A stretch of 64,000 nt of DNA from Asterella californica. Its lineage: Eukaryota > Streptophyta > Marchantiopsida > Marchantiales > Aytoniaceae. A program made the position numbers and the translations under genes. Below the pieces are notes generated by a model, which was given only the letters and a program-made list of their open reading frames with translations, was not told the DNA's origin and made no database searches. The stretch is from the NCBI GenBank assembly GCA_036924285.1, contig JAYKYS010000006.1:25828001-25892000 (forward strand), given 5' to 3'. Within the stretch, counting starts at the first letter, position 1. Each line of letters starts with the position of its first letter. Below are positions 33,317 to 44,105 of this stretch, piece after piece.

Positions 33317-36300
33317 CTACCGATCCAAGTACCTGAACATGCTCTCTCGGCATTCCATCAACATTGCCTTGGACTCGCTGTCCCATCCTCTAGCTAAGGT
33401 AAGTAACTTCCTACCCGCTGTCGTGATGTGAATCATTTCACATAGTAAATGATTCACTTCTCTGTCAGGCATTAGTCTCTCTGAGTGAAGTTAAGACCTC
33501 AGAGAAGTCCGTTTTTGGAAGATGTTATATATTTTGAGTCTTAGTAGGTTGATTACCATGTTGATAGGGCTTAAGCTCATGGGTTGTATTTGTGTGTCGC
33601 CCATGCACGCTTTCTAGCTGATTTAAGTTATTTTTCGGGACTGTGTGTCGTTTTAGGTAGTTTAAGTTTTACGCTGGCTTGGGGGGCTTGACGTGGTAGC
33701 CTATGAGTGTAGATAAGTTACCACATGGTTTAAGGCACAAAATGACAACCAAATGGAGCTATGAATTCTCATTGGTTCATTTTTGTCTTTTGTGTAACTC
33801 TAAATTTAGAAGCATAGGTCTAAAGGAGATTTCGAGCAATTGGTAAGGGTATTGCGAAATCTGAGAGCACAGGGAGATAGAGCTCGTCGAGCCAAGCACT
33901 GTCAGCGAAAAGTTTGATCGATTTGGAGCAATAAAGAAGGAGTTATGGCTGATTGAAGTTCGATTTGTGTCAGAATTGCAACACTTCTGTTGAATTTGGG
34001 GTTTTGAGTGCCATTTGCAGCAGAATCGAGGAAATCGCTTCAAAACTTCGTGGCTGTGTTCACTGTCAGCAGGGCTACGACTGTCTCCAAATTTTCATGT
34101 CAATTGAGTCAGTGAGTAATTCAGGGCGACCGCTGAAGTAGAGGGGGTCCGAAAAGCTCTCAATCTGGAGCAGCAACTTCAGAGAGAGAGATCTGGAGTT
34201 CTGTGTGGAATCAGGAGACCAAACTTCACAGGAGTGTTCATCAAGCTGTGTACTGCAAATCCTGTAAGAATTTTCCGAAGTGATCGAGCCAATTCCTTGT
34301 TATAGGTCGAATTAGCTGTCTGGGTACCAGAAACTGCCGTAATTTCTCTACTCAGAAAGTTTCTGCTCATATCTTAGTGCTTTGAATTGATCTGAAGCTG
34401 AAATTTCGTATGTGTATCCAGTAGAACCTCATTTACATGTAGGAGGAGTTCTGAAGTCTGAACCTTCACATATTTCTCAATCCTGAGTGTCAAAGTTCGC
34501 CATCTGATCTTATCATTGCTAGTTAAGCCTGAACTTTGTTTCCTGAACATATCAGAAGAGCTTAGAGACTTATATGAGTGTTTTTCAGTATCACCTTGAG
34601 ACATGAAGCCTATCCTGTGAGTAAACCAGCCACAGCCAAGAGTCCGACACTTCCCCGAGTAGATTGAACACATCCTTCAAGCTCATATCACAGCCAGAAG
34701 GTTCGTCCTTCCCAGGAAGACTCTCAACCCGACACCGCGGTGAAGTTAAACTTCTTCCGAAGCGCTTCCAGCGACTGTGCTAGCATCTCATGTGCACGAG
34801 CCTCCGCTGCTTCCTGCTGTGTCTTCTCAACTGCAACTCGCGCTTCTGCGGCTTCTCGCTGCGTCTTCCATGTGGTCTTCTCCTCGGCGAGGGCGGTGAT
34901 CTTCTCCCGCACTCGGAGGACCTCCTGATCGCGCTGCTGTACATGCGCTTGCATCTCCTGGTTGCTCTTCCGAAGTTGCACCAGCTCCTTGGCAGAAGCG
35001 GCTGCTTCCGTCTTGTATCTGGCTGTGAGCTTCCGTGGTGCGGAGACTAGCTTCCAGCGACTCCGTCTTCTTCTGGTCTTCTTCTTGTCGCAGCAAGGTG
35101 CGCAGACCGAATCCAGGTTGCAAGGGCCTCTCCTGAGCCTTCGCTCTCTTCTCCAGCAACTCCATAGCTGGCTGGATCTCCTTGTGGAAGAAGGCGCTGA
35201 ACTCTTCCAGTCTTCTTCCTGCGGAAGACAAGTTCATCTCCACTACTCGCTCTGAGGTGTCGACCTCGTCTTCCAGAGGCAAGGAAGCCTCTTCCACCAC
35301 AATGGCCTTCATCTTCTCCGCACGAGAAGAAGCTACTCTTCTCATCTTCCGGGGTGGAAGATCCCTCGTGGCAGGAGCGGTTCTCTTCACTGCGCTTCCC
35401 CGCATCGCAGTAGGAGTATCCCTTCTTCTCTTGTCTTCTGGAGTCTTCGGAAGACTCCCAGGTGTTGCAAAAGCGGTCTTCTGCTCCGATCGGGTACTCA
35501 GCAGTTCTTCTTCCGAATCGGACTCCGATCCTGAATGAATGAAGGAGGTGGGCTTCCTAGGTACACTTCTAGGACCCATTTTCCTCGGTGGCGTGGCGTC
35601 TTCCGACCCACTAGACTCGTCTTCCCTCACCAGAAGCGTCTTCTGATGAGAGCCGGGCCTCAGTTGTGACATCAGAGTGGGAGGAAGAGTTGCGGCTGTT
35701 GCTCGGTCATCGTCTTCCGAGATCTCCTCCTTCACCTCCTGTTGTGCTATTGGTCCATACTCCGTCAGCTGATCTCCCCTAAGATCCCCCATGGCTACGT
35801 ACAAGTAGCAGAGGAAAGGTGTCAAGTGTCCTCCCGCCGGGGTACCCAAGTACGCTAGCTCCGCCTGTACATAGTTGTGGACGTATGCGCCCCAGTAGAT
35901 GGGTACTCTTTTATCCCACACCGCTTCCAAGAACTCTACGTCCTGATCTCCCAAGTACCTCGTCTTCTGCGCTTTCCCCTTGAGGAAGAGATGCAGAAAC
36001 AGCTTCGCCAGAAGTCGCTTCTTCGGCTCCCGGTAAGATTCGATCTTCCACCCATTCCTACCCTACCTGTCTTCCACGAAAAGACAAGTGGTGCTCCCAG
36101 ACACATACCACGTACTCACGACCATGGGCAAAATCTTCTTCTCAAAGCAATACCCTCGGTCCTCGGATTTTGACCTGTGGAAAGCTCTGCGCCACCAATC
36201 TTCAGTCCAGGAAGATGGTCTTCCTCGAGCTACTCCTGCCTTCGCAAGTACACGGTTGCGAGGTGGTAACGCTGCCCACACCTCTTCCAGAAGTCCCTGG

Positions 36301-36413
36301 TCTGCGAGGTTCCAATCCCATAGGAAGAAACCGAGACCCAACTCCTTGAGGAAGGGCGTGGCCTCGGCCAACTCCGCTGCTGGTAACACCAACCCTCGAG
36401 GATGCATCGACAT
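33317..36413 (-). pseudogene. Second member of the 553-codon gene family, disrupted
   Basis: Starts at ATG 36,413 (MSMHPRGL). The conserved points of the intact gene at 11,237 recur in order: LKELGLGFFL for LKEIGLSFLT; RPSSWTEDWW for RPGNWTVENW; NGWKIESYREPKKR for NGYKLSEYKDPVKR; and FLEAVW...YWGAYVHNYVQAEL for FFEHLF...YWAKIFHDEVQRLF. A TAG at 36,063-36,065 interrupts the frame, which otherwise continues. A Ser/Asp/Glu-rich linker with Lys/Arg patches (about 35,750-35,300) precedes the coiled coil. One frameshift lies near 35,040. The frame then runs through KKFNFT to the solo LTR at 34,734. Beyond it, at 33,418, it continues about 30 codons to TAG at 33,317-33,319. So there is one stop, one frameshift and one insertion: a recent pseudogene. 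Confidence 0.72.
33419..34734 (+). mobile_element. Solo LTR (1,316 bp) with CCGC target duplication
   Basis: Begins TGTCGTGATG and ends CCCGACA, flanked by CCGC at 33,415-33,418 and 34,735-34,738. Its last 212 bp match 63,213-63,427, where an identical LTR end is followed by a TGG-type primer site and gag, which confirms its nature. A perfect 11-bp inverted repeat (GTGAATCATTT/AAATGATTCAC) lies at 33,430-33,459, close to the 5' end. A TTATATATTT TATA-like site is near 33,520. Confidence 0.88.
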
Positions 36414-38404
36414 ACTGGAAGATCTGTTGCACTAAGCCACAAGCACCTACTATGAGCTGAAGGCTCAGTCCTTCCCAAGTGCCCACAGTCTAGCTTCTAC
36501 TTCTCAGAAGACGAAACTAGTCTTCCAGAAGATAGCTACTCCGTCTTCCGGGATTCTAACAGTACTTCTTAGATAGCTCTCGTCTTCCGAGCTATATCTA
36601 AACAACCCTATCTAAGCAAGGCCTCGCATGGATTACCAAGAAGACAACCCACCTTGCATTACATCCTACTTCCTATCAGAAGATACAAGATTCATGAAAC
36701 ATAAAGTGCATAACAGGTTCGGAAGATGGTTGCGGGCTCCTGCGGTGACAGTGGCTTCTGGGAAGACACCTGGGACAGTTTCTGATTCAATGTCTTTCTC
36801 GGAAGACCTCCCGAAGTCAGGCTTCCCTTCACTGGTCTCACTTGTCTTCGTCTTCTTACGCGCAGTCTATCCTCACAACAGACTCAAGACAATTGCACTC
36901 TGTTCTTCTACTTCTCACCTCTCATACGCACTCAGAAGAAGCTTGCTGCTCGGTGGGAAGACATGACTCTCGACCATTCTCTCCAGATTCTGCCAGCAAG
37001 TCTTCTCACGACTCTCTCCTAAGTTTGGGAAGAAGAAGGAATGGCTGCTATGGGTCGGACAGAAGAGACCCGAAATGGACCCTCACGTCTTCTCGCTCAT
37101 TTTGCCAGCCTTTCAGTCTTCTAGTCTCTCTAGGAAGATGTGGAGTTGAGAAGCTTGGAAGACCGGGAGGCACAGGCCTAGTTCCCGACTTCCAACTTCT
37201 CGAAATAACAAAAGAACTCACCACACCACTCAAGATTCGTACCAACCCTCTCTTAACACAAAAGCAACACAAATCCACTCTTGATACGAATTGGTTACAG
37301 TCGACTTCCGAAGACAGTCTTCCGAAGATGTTCCAATCTTCCGAAGTGTCTTCTGCTCCAGGTTTCGGGGGTAGAGGGGTAGTAGGGTGGGGAAATTGAT
37401 AGCTGAGATCGTCAATTTGAGGACGATGGGTAGGGAAGCTCGAATTGAACTCAGGAAGAAGTAGGAAGATGTCTGACAGAAATTGGGTAGCGCTTCCGCA
37501 CCCAATGTCACAATAGGAAAATTGAGGATGGGGGGTAATCGATCAGGCTGCCTGCAACCAACCGAGGAAGCGCGGGGGATATCAAACAAAGGCGAGAAGC
37601 AGTGGGAAGGGAAAAGAACATGGGAAGAACCTCTACAGTCTTCTGTCTGCTTCCCGAGTTGTCTTTGACCTCCTGCGCGCTTCAAGCTCTGGTCCCAGCT
37701 CCAATGCGATCCCACTGAGCTGCGTCTGTCGTCAGCTCCTGTCTACGCCTCAATCGATTGAGCCACCCACCTCCGATTTCACTCAGCTGCTTCCAATGTC
37801 AGCTTCCCGGAGTCTCACAGGAAACGCTCTTCACTCAGGATGCTTCAGGCGCTTTAGCAATTCGACCTCACCTTCGTTCTAGCTTTTAATCGATCCTATA
37901 CTCACTCAATTCCACCTTGCTGCCTCCTCACTCGAAGCTCACTCGTCTGAAATCGATCTTCTCAAGAGCGCGCTTGCTAGGGAAGTTGGAATGCGCTAAT
38001 GCGCTTCCTGCGCATCTTCCCCGCAGATTAGGGGTTTCGACCCTAGGTGGCTTACCCGACCTACCTACCACCTTGGTGTTACCTAGTAGGTACACCCACT
38101 CTTTTACCTGGAAACTCATGGTTAGGCTTTCGCGGTCACTGTCTTCCGGAAGATGGGTGTCTTTCGCCGTCTTCCCGTCTTCCACCGTCTTCCAAAGACG
38201 CAACTGAGAAGACGCTTCCCGGAAGACGATCGTCTTCCGAAGAAGTCAACTTCTTATTAAAAAGCTCATAAGATCATCTTCCTTCTAAGGAAGCAGTAAT
38301 CTTAAGTAACAACGATTCTTCAGTTATACAAACAAGTTATTAATCTTAAAATTTTTAAAAATTCGTGAATCCTGTAATTTGTGGATTTAATTACTTGCAG
38401 GATT

Positions 38405-39680
38405 GCAAACAAGTGAAGGAAAGTATTTTATTTTAGCGGTTCTGCTTTATGACAGTCGGAGAGAGTAAGGAAGATTGTGAGAAGCAAGTAAGAGAGATCT
38501 GCGATTTGCAGACGGAGAGAAGATGGCACACATGAGACAGAGAAGCATGTTGCGACTGAAGTCAAAGTCAAAGTCAAAATATCATGGATGGGATAATCTT
38601 TTGGCACAATAATAAACATTAGTTTATTTTTGTGCACTTTATAAGCATTTTATCGAAGGGGAAGTACAAAGCAAGGTGTAAGTCAGAGGACAGAAACAAG
38701 ATTTGGGTCGTAAGCAGATTTGCGTGCATGAAACAAAAGAGAGGAATGAAGATGAAATCCAGAAAGGAGTATTGAACAAGGATCAGGATATTGAGACAAA
38801 TAGAGACCAATGCAGTTGTCGGCACTAGAAGAGATGAATCAAGCGATACGTCGAGGGAAGATGTCTACCGCAGAAAGAGAACAGCAACCAGATAACTGCA
38901 GCATAGACAAAGTTTTAGTTCAGTGCTATAAGATGATCGACCAGGTGAAAAAGAAAGAGTATCTGATAGACGCAGAAGAAATACAGGATGCAGAAGAGGA
39001 GCAAGTTAGAAAAGAGCTTACAGATAAGAGACAGTGCAATTCACTTGTTTGCAAACAAGTGAAGGAAAGTATTTTATTTTAGCGGTTCTGTTTTATGACA
39101 GTCGGAGAGAGTAAGGAAGATTGTGAGAAGCAAGTAAGAGAGATCTGCGATTTGCAAACGGAGAGAAGATGGCACACATGAGACAGAGAAGCATGTTGCG
39201 ACTGAAGTCAAAGTCAAAGTCAAAATATCATGGATGGGATAATCTTTTGGCACAATAATAAACATTAGTTTATTTTTGTGCACTTTATAAGCATTTTATC
39301 GAAGGGGAAGTACAAAGCAAGGTGTAAGTCAGAGGACAGAAACAAGATTTGGGTCGTAAGCAGATTTGCGTGCATGAAACAAAAGAGAGGAATGAAGATG
39401 AAATCCAGAAAGGAGTATTGAACAAGGATCAGGATATTGAGACAAATAGAGACCAATGCAGTTGTCGGCACTAGAAGAGATGAATCAAGCGATACGTCGA
39501 GGGAAGATGTCTACCGCAGAAAGAGAACAGCAACCAGATAACTGCAGCATAGACAAAGTTTTAGTTCAGTGCTATAAGATGATCGACCAGGTGAAAAAGA
39601 AAGAGTATCTGACAGACGCAGAAGAAATACAGGATGCAGAAGAGGAGCAAGTTAGAAAAGAGCTTACAGATAAGAGACAA
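38405..39680. repeat. Repeat F, near-identical tandem duplication (646-bp period)
   Basis: 38,405-39,034 and 39,051-39,680 are alike with only about three mismatches noticed (TCTGC/TCTGT, TTGCAG/TTGCAA, CTGATAG/CTGACAG). They are separated by 16 bases (GTGCAATTCACTTGTT). A more diverged F copy is at 47,690-48,030. Each unit contains a hydrophilic frame (38,810-39,082 and 39,456-39,698, MQLSALEEMNQAIRRG) and a broken version of the F membrane protein. Confidence 0.93.
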
Positions 39681-39899
39681 ATCGCTGAGCACATATGACA
39701 AGAGATACACGAGCACTGGTGACAAGCGTGCAGTTGTTAGCCCCAAGCAGAAACAGCAGATGGAAAACAATCATCATTAGGAATGGATAGATAGGATCAG
39801 GATTTGTCCTAGAGAAGTAGAAATACGAAAGAATCATATTTTAAGTTCAACAGATGTTCCAATCATATTTCTCTATTTCCACTAGAGAAATATCTAAGA

Positions 39900-40716
39900 C
39901 TTTACGGAAGGGATGGAGATACTGGAAATAGAAAAATTTTCATATTGTAGAGAACCGATCACAAACGATTGAGCACAATGCGTCATCAAATATCTGAGAT
40001 CACTTACGGATCGATAAAAAATGCACGGATGATCCCGAAGCAGATGAATGCCAAGCACGATGTATAGGTTAGGACAAAGACAGCCGGGGACATTTTGGTA
40101 TATTACCAACTGCATAGGCAATATCTGAGTGAGCTATATAAAAGATAAGCTGAAAGTCATTGGTGCAGGTTTCGAAGAAATCATACATGGATACTTTTAG
40201 AGCTCCAGTATACTTAGTGTTCAGTTGTCCAGGGCGTTCTGTTTCGGAGTGACTGGATACAGCAGTGAGAGCCTACTGCTCCTGAACAATGTAAGGGTGA
40301 TCGAAATGGTCTCCAATTCTGAACGGCTTAGATACTGAGCTCACTGGATGCAAGTGTCGTCCCGGATTTAGAGGAGTTGGTGTGGAGCACTTCGAGTGCA
40401 AGGAGAAACTGAGTTTTAGTCTTAGTGTATGGAGTGCATCTGTATGGACACTTACGGAAGATATGATTGTCAATGCCAAGGTGATCTCCTTTACATCAAG
40501 TAGCATGATATGTGCATCAGCAAGAACAGCAACACGGGTAGAACATTGGTTATATTATCTGGTTGGTTAGTCACAGAAGTGGGTGCTTACTTGATCTACA
40601 AGTATAGACTTAGGTCATGCATGGACTTTGAAATCCTCTCAATTATGATCCAGTACATGCCTCTTGGCACTCATAATGAGGTTAAAGTTTCCTACCATGA
40701 TGGATCAGAAATTTGA
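39900..40716 (+). pseudogene. Vacuolar sorting receptor (VSR, BP-80 type) pseudogene, 3' half
   Basis: Read across shifting frames, VSR landmarks appear in the right order. FSYCREPIT...AQCVIKYLRSL (about 39,935-40,010) fits the segment after WWDYVTDF. CTDDPEADE and SRG (about 40,020-40,090) follow; then LKVIGAGFEE (about 40,150-40,180); CKGDRNGLQF and LDTELTGCKCRPGFRG, EGF-like (40,285-40,385); CMDTYGRYDCQCQGDLLYIK and HDMCISKNSN (40,435-40,535); a hydrophobic stretch; and the cytosolic tail YLIYKYRLRS...YMPL (YMPL at 40,654-40,665) ending at TGA 40,716. VSRs carry vacuolar cargo from the Golgi/TGN; YMPL is the adaptor-binding signal. Several frameshifts, stops and an internal deletion make it non-functional. 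No introns are evident, which suggests a processed copy. Confidence 0.75.
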
Positions 40717-40945
40717 TCAATCGAATGTAATTGAAGAATTTAAAAATGAGTCATATACGAAGATCACTTATTTTCCGAACTCGTTATTTCTTTTGATCCA
40801 CCTGAAGTCTAGGTTCATGCTCTCTTTATGTAACATGTACTTTGTCCTTTACCTGAAAAGATTCTGAAAACACCTAATCCTTATAGCTATACATGCTAGA
40901 AAAATGATCGAGTCATCCATCTATATGTCTGTTACATAGTTTTTA

Positions 40946-42893
40946 GCAATTTTGTGGACGGTTGGCACGAATGGAGTCATAAGCTTGATGATCTACCAAA
41001 TGACTTTCGCCTCATGGGAGAATGAGTGTTGTGTGTTAGTGTATAGCAACTAAGCGTTTCTCTGTACATAGAAGTCGAAGTGTAGGTGTTAGTGTAGGTG
41101 CCTTGTGACCTCTTATTCTGGGCTGTTCTTCCATGTGGTTGCAAGCGTCGATGGTGCCATGCTGTGCTGTTTGACTTGAAATCATTATGTAAATTCTGAA
41201 GAAATATTATCGACAACATGTTGATTTGCTTGTTCTAGATTGTTCTTCCATGTGGTGACGTTTTCTCCAGCATCTGATCGTTGGAGAGAAATAAGTCGTT
41301 CAGATTCATATCAGGCTGTTCTTGCGAAGCAACACTGGGGTATTCACTTTTATATTAACACCTTGGGCACTACCTGTAGTGACACACATCCGACTGACAC
41401 TGAGTCTTCATAACTTGTAAGTTCTAAAAAGGTCCAAGAAAGTATCTTCATTTCTTCGACGAAGTCGTTTCTTCAGAATCTGCAATCTTAGGGATCAAGG
41501 TGTTTGTGGGACCTTATGCAAGGTCTATGTCAGTGACAATGTTGTATAATGTAGGCTGACATGTAGTTGTTTCCATGGTCAAGAGGTCCAGTTTAGAAAA
41601 GCTTCTGGTGACTCAAGATACAAGCAGGAGGATACCTTTAAAAGCTCACAGGTAAAACCGTAAACATATTACTTCCACTTGACGTAGTCCTGAAACGACT
41701 TGATCTTCATCCTTCGAATTCCCTTACTGCCCTAATCATGATGGATCGTAATTCCTATCCTTTCTGCCGTGTGCAGGTGTCTATCACAAATTAATCAATC
41801 TTTCAATACGTTATCATGAGATGATGATAATCTCATGATCGCTAGCTAGTGGTAATTTAAATCAGATGCACTCCCGGCCTTGCATTTTCCACCACGAGCA
41901 ATATATATGTGAAGTGAGTGAATCGATCATCTTGAAGATGAAATACTATATCGGTAGTCGAGTCTGTCAGACGAGCACATGATACGTATTGTCATGATAG
42001 GAAAATTACTAAGGAAATTACATCAATAAGGCCATGCGCATGCCACGCCATTCTAGTGCTGGCTGATCGGATCGACCTGGTCCAGTACAAGCCTTCATAC
42101 TAGTCCTAGATCTGTATACGTTATGATTTATTTGTAGCTTCATGGAGACCGTAAGAGTTAAAGAAGCTAAATGATCATGATCAGAAAACAAATTCGACGT
42201 TAGGAAACTTCTAAATTGAACTCTGTTGTAGATCAGTAACTCTACATGTACAACGGAATCACAAGTTTCCTTCGAATTTGATTGCCGAATATGAGTTTGG
42301 AACTTGCCGTGACTTTTTCTCCTCAAATGCAGCAGCCAGCTTCAGTGTTTACGGTACTGTATGTTACTGGCACCTGTTTCACGATCAAGAACTTTCCTGC
42401 TCTTCAAACTCACAATATTGTCAACCGAGAAGCTCGAAGCATGCACTTGCAGTTCCATGCTCGGACGTAATCTTCTCTGCATGTCAGTTAAGTTTACTCA
42501 ACTTCACTTCACAGTGACTTCTCTCTTTAGAATATGCGGAAAAGTGAAACGAAATGCCGTGAAGAGAAGCTCGACTTGATTCCTCTTCTACTGAAAGTCC
42601 CCACCTCTTCAAATGATTTATCGGATTCCTCTCTTTGTCAGACGGTGCCTTGGCTATTCACTGCAGCCCAAAAACCACATGTTGCCTAACAATATTTCCT
42701 TTCTGAGAACGACCGTCGAAGTCTTCTCTGATGCTATGGACTAAGTGAGGTCTATGGAGACTGACTCTTTGAATTTCAAGAGAAATCAGCTTAGAACGTT
42801 AACTCACCATTCCAACTCTGCATTTCCTCGTCATAATGAGTCTCAGACCAGATCAGACTAACGAAAGATCAGATCTAATTTTTACTGCTATTA
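40946..42893 (+). repeat. Repeat family B, copy 1
   Basis: Direct copy of 48,508-50,473. It begins ATTTTGTGGACGGTTGG and ends CGAAAGATCAGATCTAATTT. It has an extra 125 bp (about 41,750-41,875) with a TCATGAGATGATGATAATCTCATGA inverted repeat, and lacks about 170 bp found in copy 2. A frame at 42,282-42,470 (VTGTCFTIKNFPAL...MHLQFHART) faintly recalls an RPA-type OB fold and is present, with one stop, in copy 2; this is too weak for a functional call. Confidence 0.85.
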
Positions 42894-44105
42894 CTGTTAC
42901 TAATCAAATTTAGCTTTCACTGAGTTTCGCAGTCGATACTTCAGATCATTCAATTCCACAGAAAGTTCATATCACTGTGACTGTTAAGTATTTATACTTA
43001 TTAATCTCCCTGGCTTGGAATCTTCACTTATAAATTAGTGCTTAGTGAGTGCTCAGTGACTGAGTTGTAATTCCTTCCTTCTCTTCTTCATGAAATCTTA
43101 GCTTATGACTCATCATCTTAGTGACCTCCTACGCATGAGGACGCCGTCACTTGAGGCCTAACTAATGCATAGCCTTTTGACAATGGTTTCTTTACGCGCA
43201 TACTTACCACATCCATCGTCAGTGCGCCATGTGAGTCTTGAAGAGCAGGAGAGGAATATGCAGCCGTCGCAGGCACGAAGGTGATGACGTTGATCCAGGG
43301 AAGCGATTAGTTACGTAGTTAGTTACCACCGTACTCGGTTTGTTATCTGAATCTGATTTGGTCCTGACTGGTACAGTACATTTGAACTACGGAAACCTTG
43401 AAACTCGAAAGGATTCAATTCGGTAGTGAGTCGTGACGGTCGCGTTTTCAAGAGTTTTCCAGATCCAGACGAATGGCAACATTCAAATTCGATGAATCAT
43501 GATAGAACTGGAAACCTGGTACAGATTGAATTGGTTGTTGTACTTCGAGAAGTTTATTTTTTATTATATTTGATCCATTAAATAATACAACATTTTCTGT
43601 GTTTCACATGTTAAGGTGACTTACTAAGTATCATGCGAGGCTTCAGGTTGGTGTATGTGGTCATTGAGAGGTCTTTTTATAGTCCTAGTAACTTCTTTAT
43701 TTATGAAATCACTTTATTTTCAGGGCTATCTCAGTACCGAATATAATCCAAGTAAGCTCATTATTTTCATGTAAACAAGTTATTTTGAATGGTTTGTTGT
43801 CATGGCTATGGAGGGTGTAGGAGAGAGGAAGAAAATGTGAAGTTTTCTCAAAACATCAGATCAATGCTGTCCATATCACGACATGTCACTAGTTTAAGGA
43901 GGATATTATAATCGGAGATGAGAACAACGTTTAACATCTCTGCTATGGTTTAGCAGGTTTCTTCAAATTCCTCTCACATAAAGGATTCGTCTCTACATAA
44001 TTGCTTACTATGTTTTTGCCTGTAATCACATCTATGTAGTTATCCTGAGCTTTGCTTCGAATTTGTATCTTACAACATGAAAAATGTATTGGCAAACGTA
44101 TGAGT
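42894..44105. other. No gene seen
   Basis: Stops in all frames and no repeat partner noticed. Confidence 0.45.

Larger units (their letters stand above)
31194..38392 (-). mobile_element. Motif-saturated element, copy 2, nested in repeat D/F
   Basis: Lies between D (ending 31,193) and F (starting about 38,396), which adjoin directly at 47,690, so about 7.2 kb was inserted, of which 1.3 kb is a later solo LTR. From about 31,430 to 38,260 it is packed with GTCTTC/GAAGAC, most often GGAAGAC or GTCTTCC. The stretch 38,140-38,245 alone has about nine. Inverted pairs such as CTTCCGGAAG and CTTCCGAAG are frequent. The solo LTR inside it lacks this density. Exact ends are uncertain; ACT flanks both sides but I do not claim a target duplication. 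The gene is on the minus strand at 33,317-36,413. Confidence 0.65.

Noticed and set aside
34962..35538. Plus-strand frames opposite the copy-2 gene
   Set aside because: Antisense shadows of the coiled-coil and Ser-rich coding region.
36842..37399. 185-codon plus-strand frame
   Set aside because: Ser/Leu/Arg-rich translation of the CTTC-saturated upstream flank of the copy-2 gene; overlaps other frames and has no motif.
38025..38060. tRNA T-arm-like TAGGGGTTTCGACCCTA
   Set aside because: Loop register is wrong and no anticodon or acceptor arm surrounds it.
31194..38392. CACTA, Helitron or LTR ends for the copy-2 element
   Set aside because: No matching terminal inverted or direct repeats and no CTRR end with hairpin could be seen; ACT on both sides is too short to count.
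42282..42470. RPA-like OB fold suggesting a Helitron
   Set aside because: Only about 35 residues with a loose resemblance, and no Rep/helicase motif nearby.
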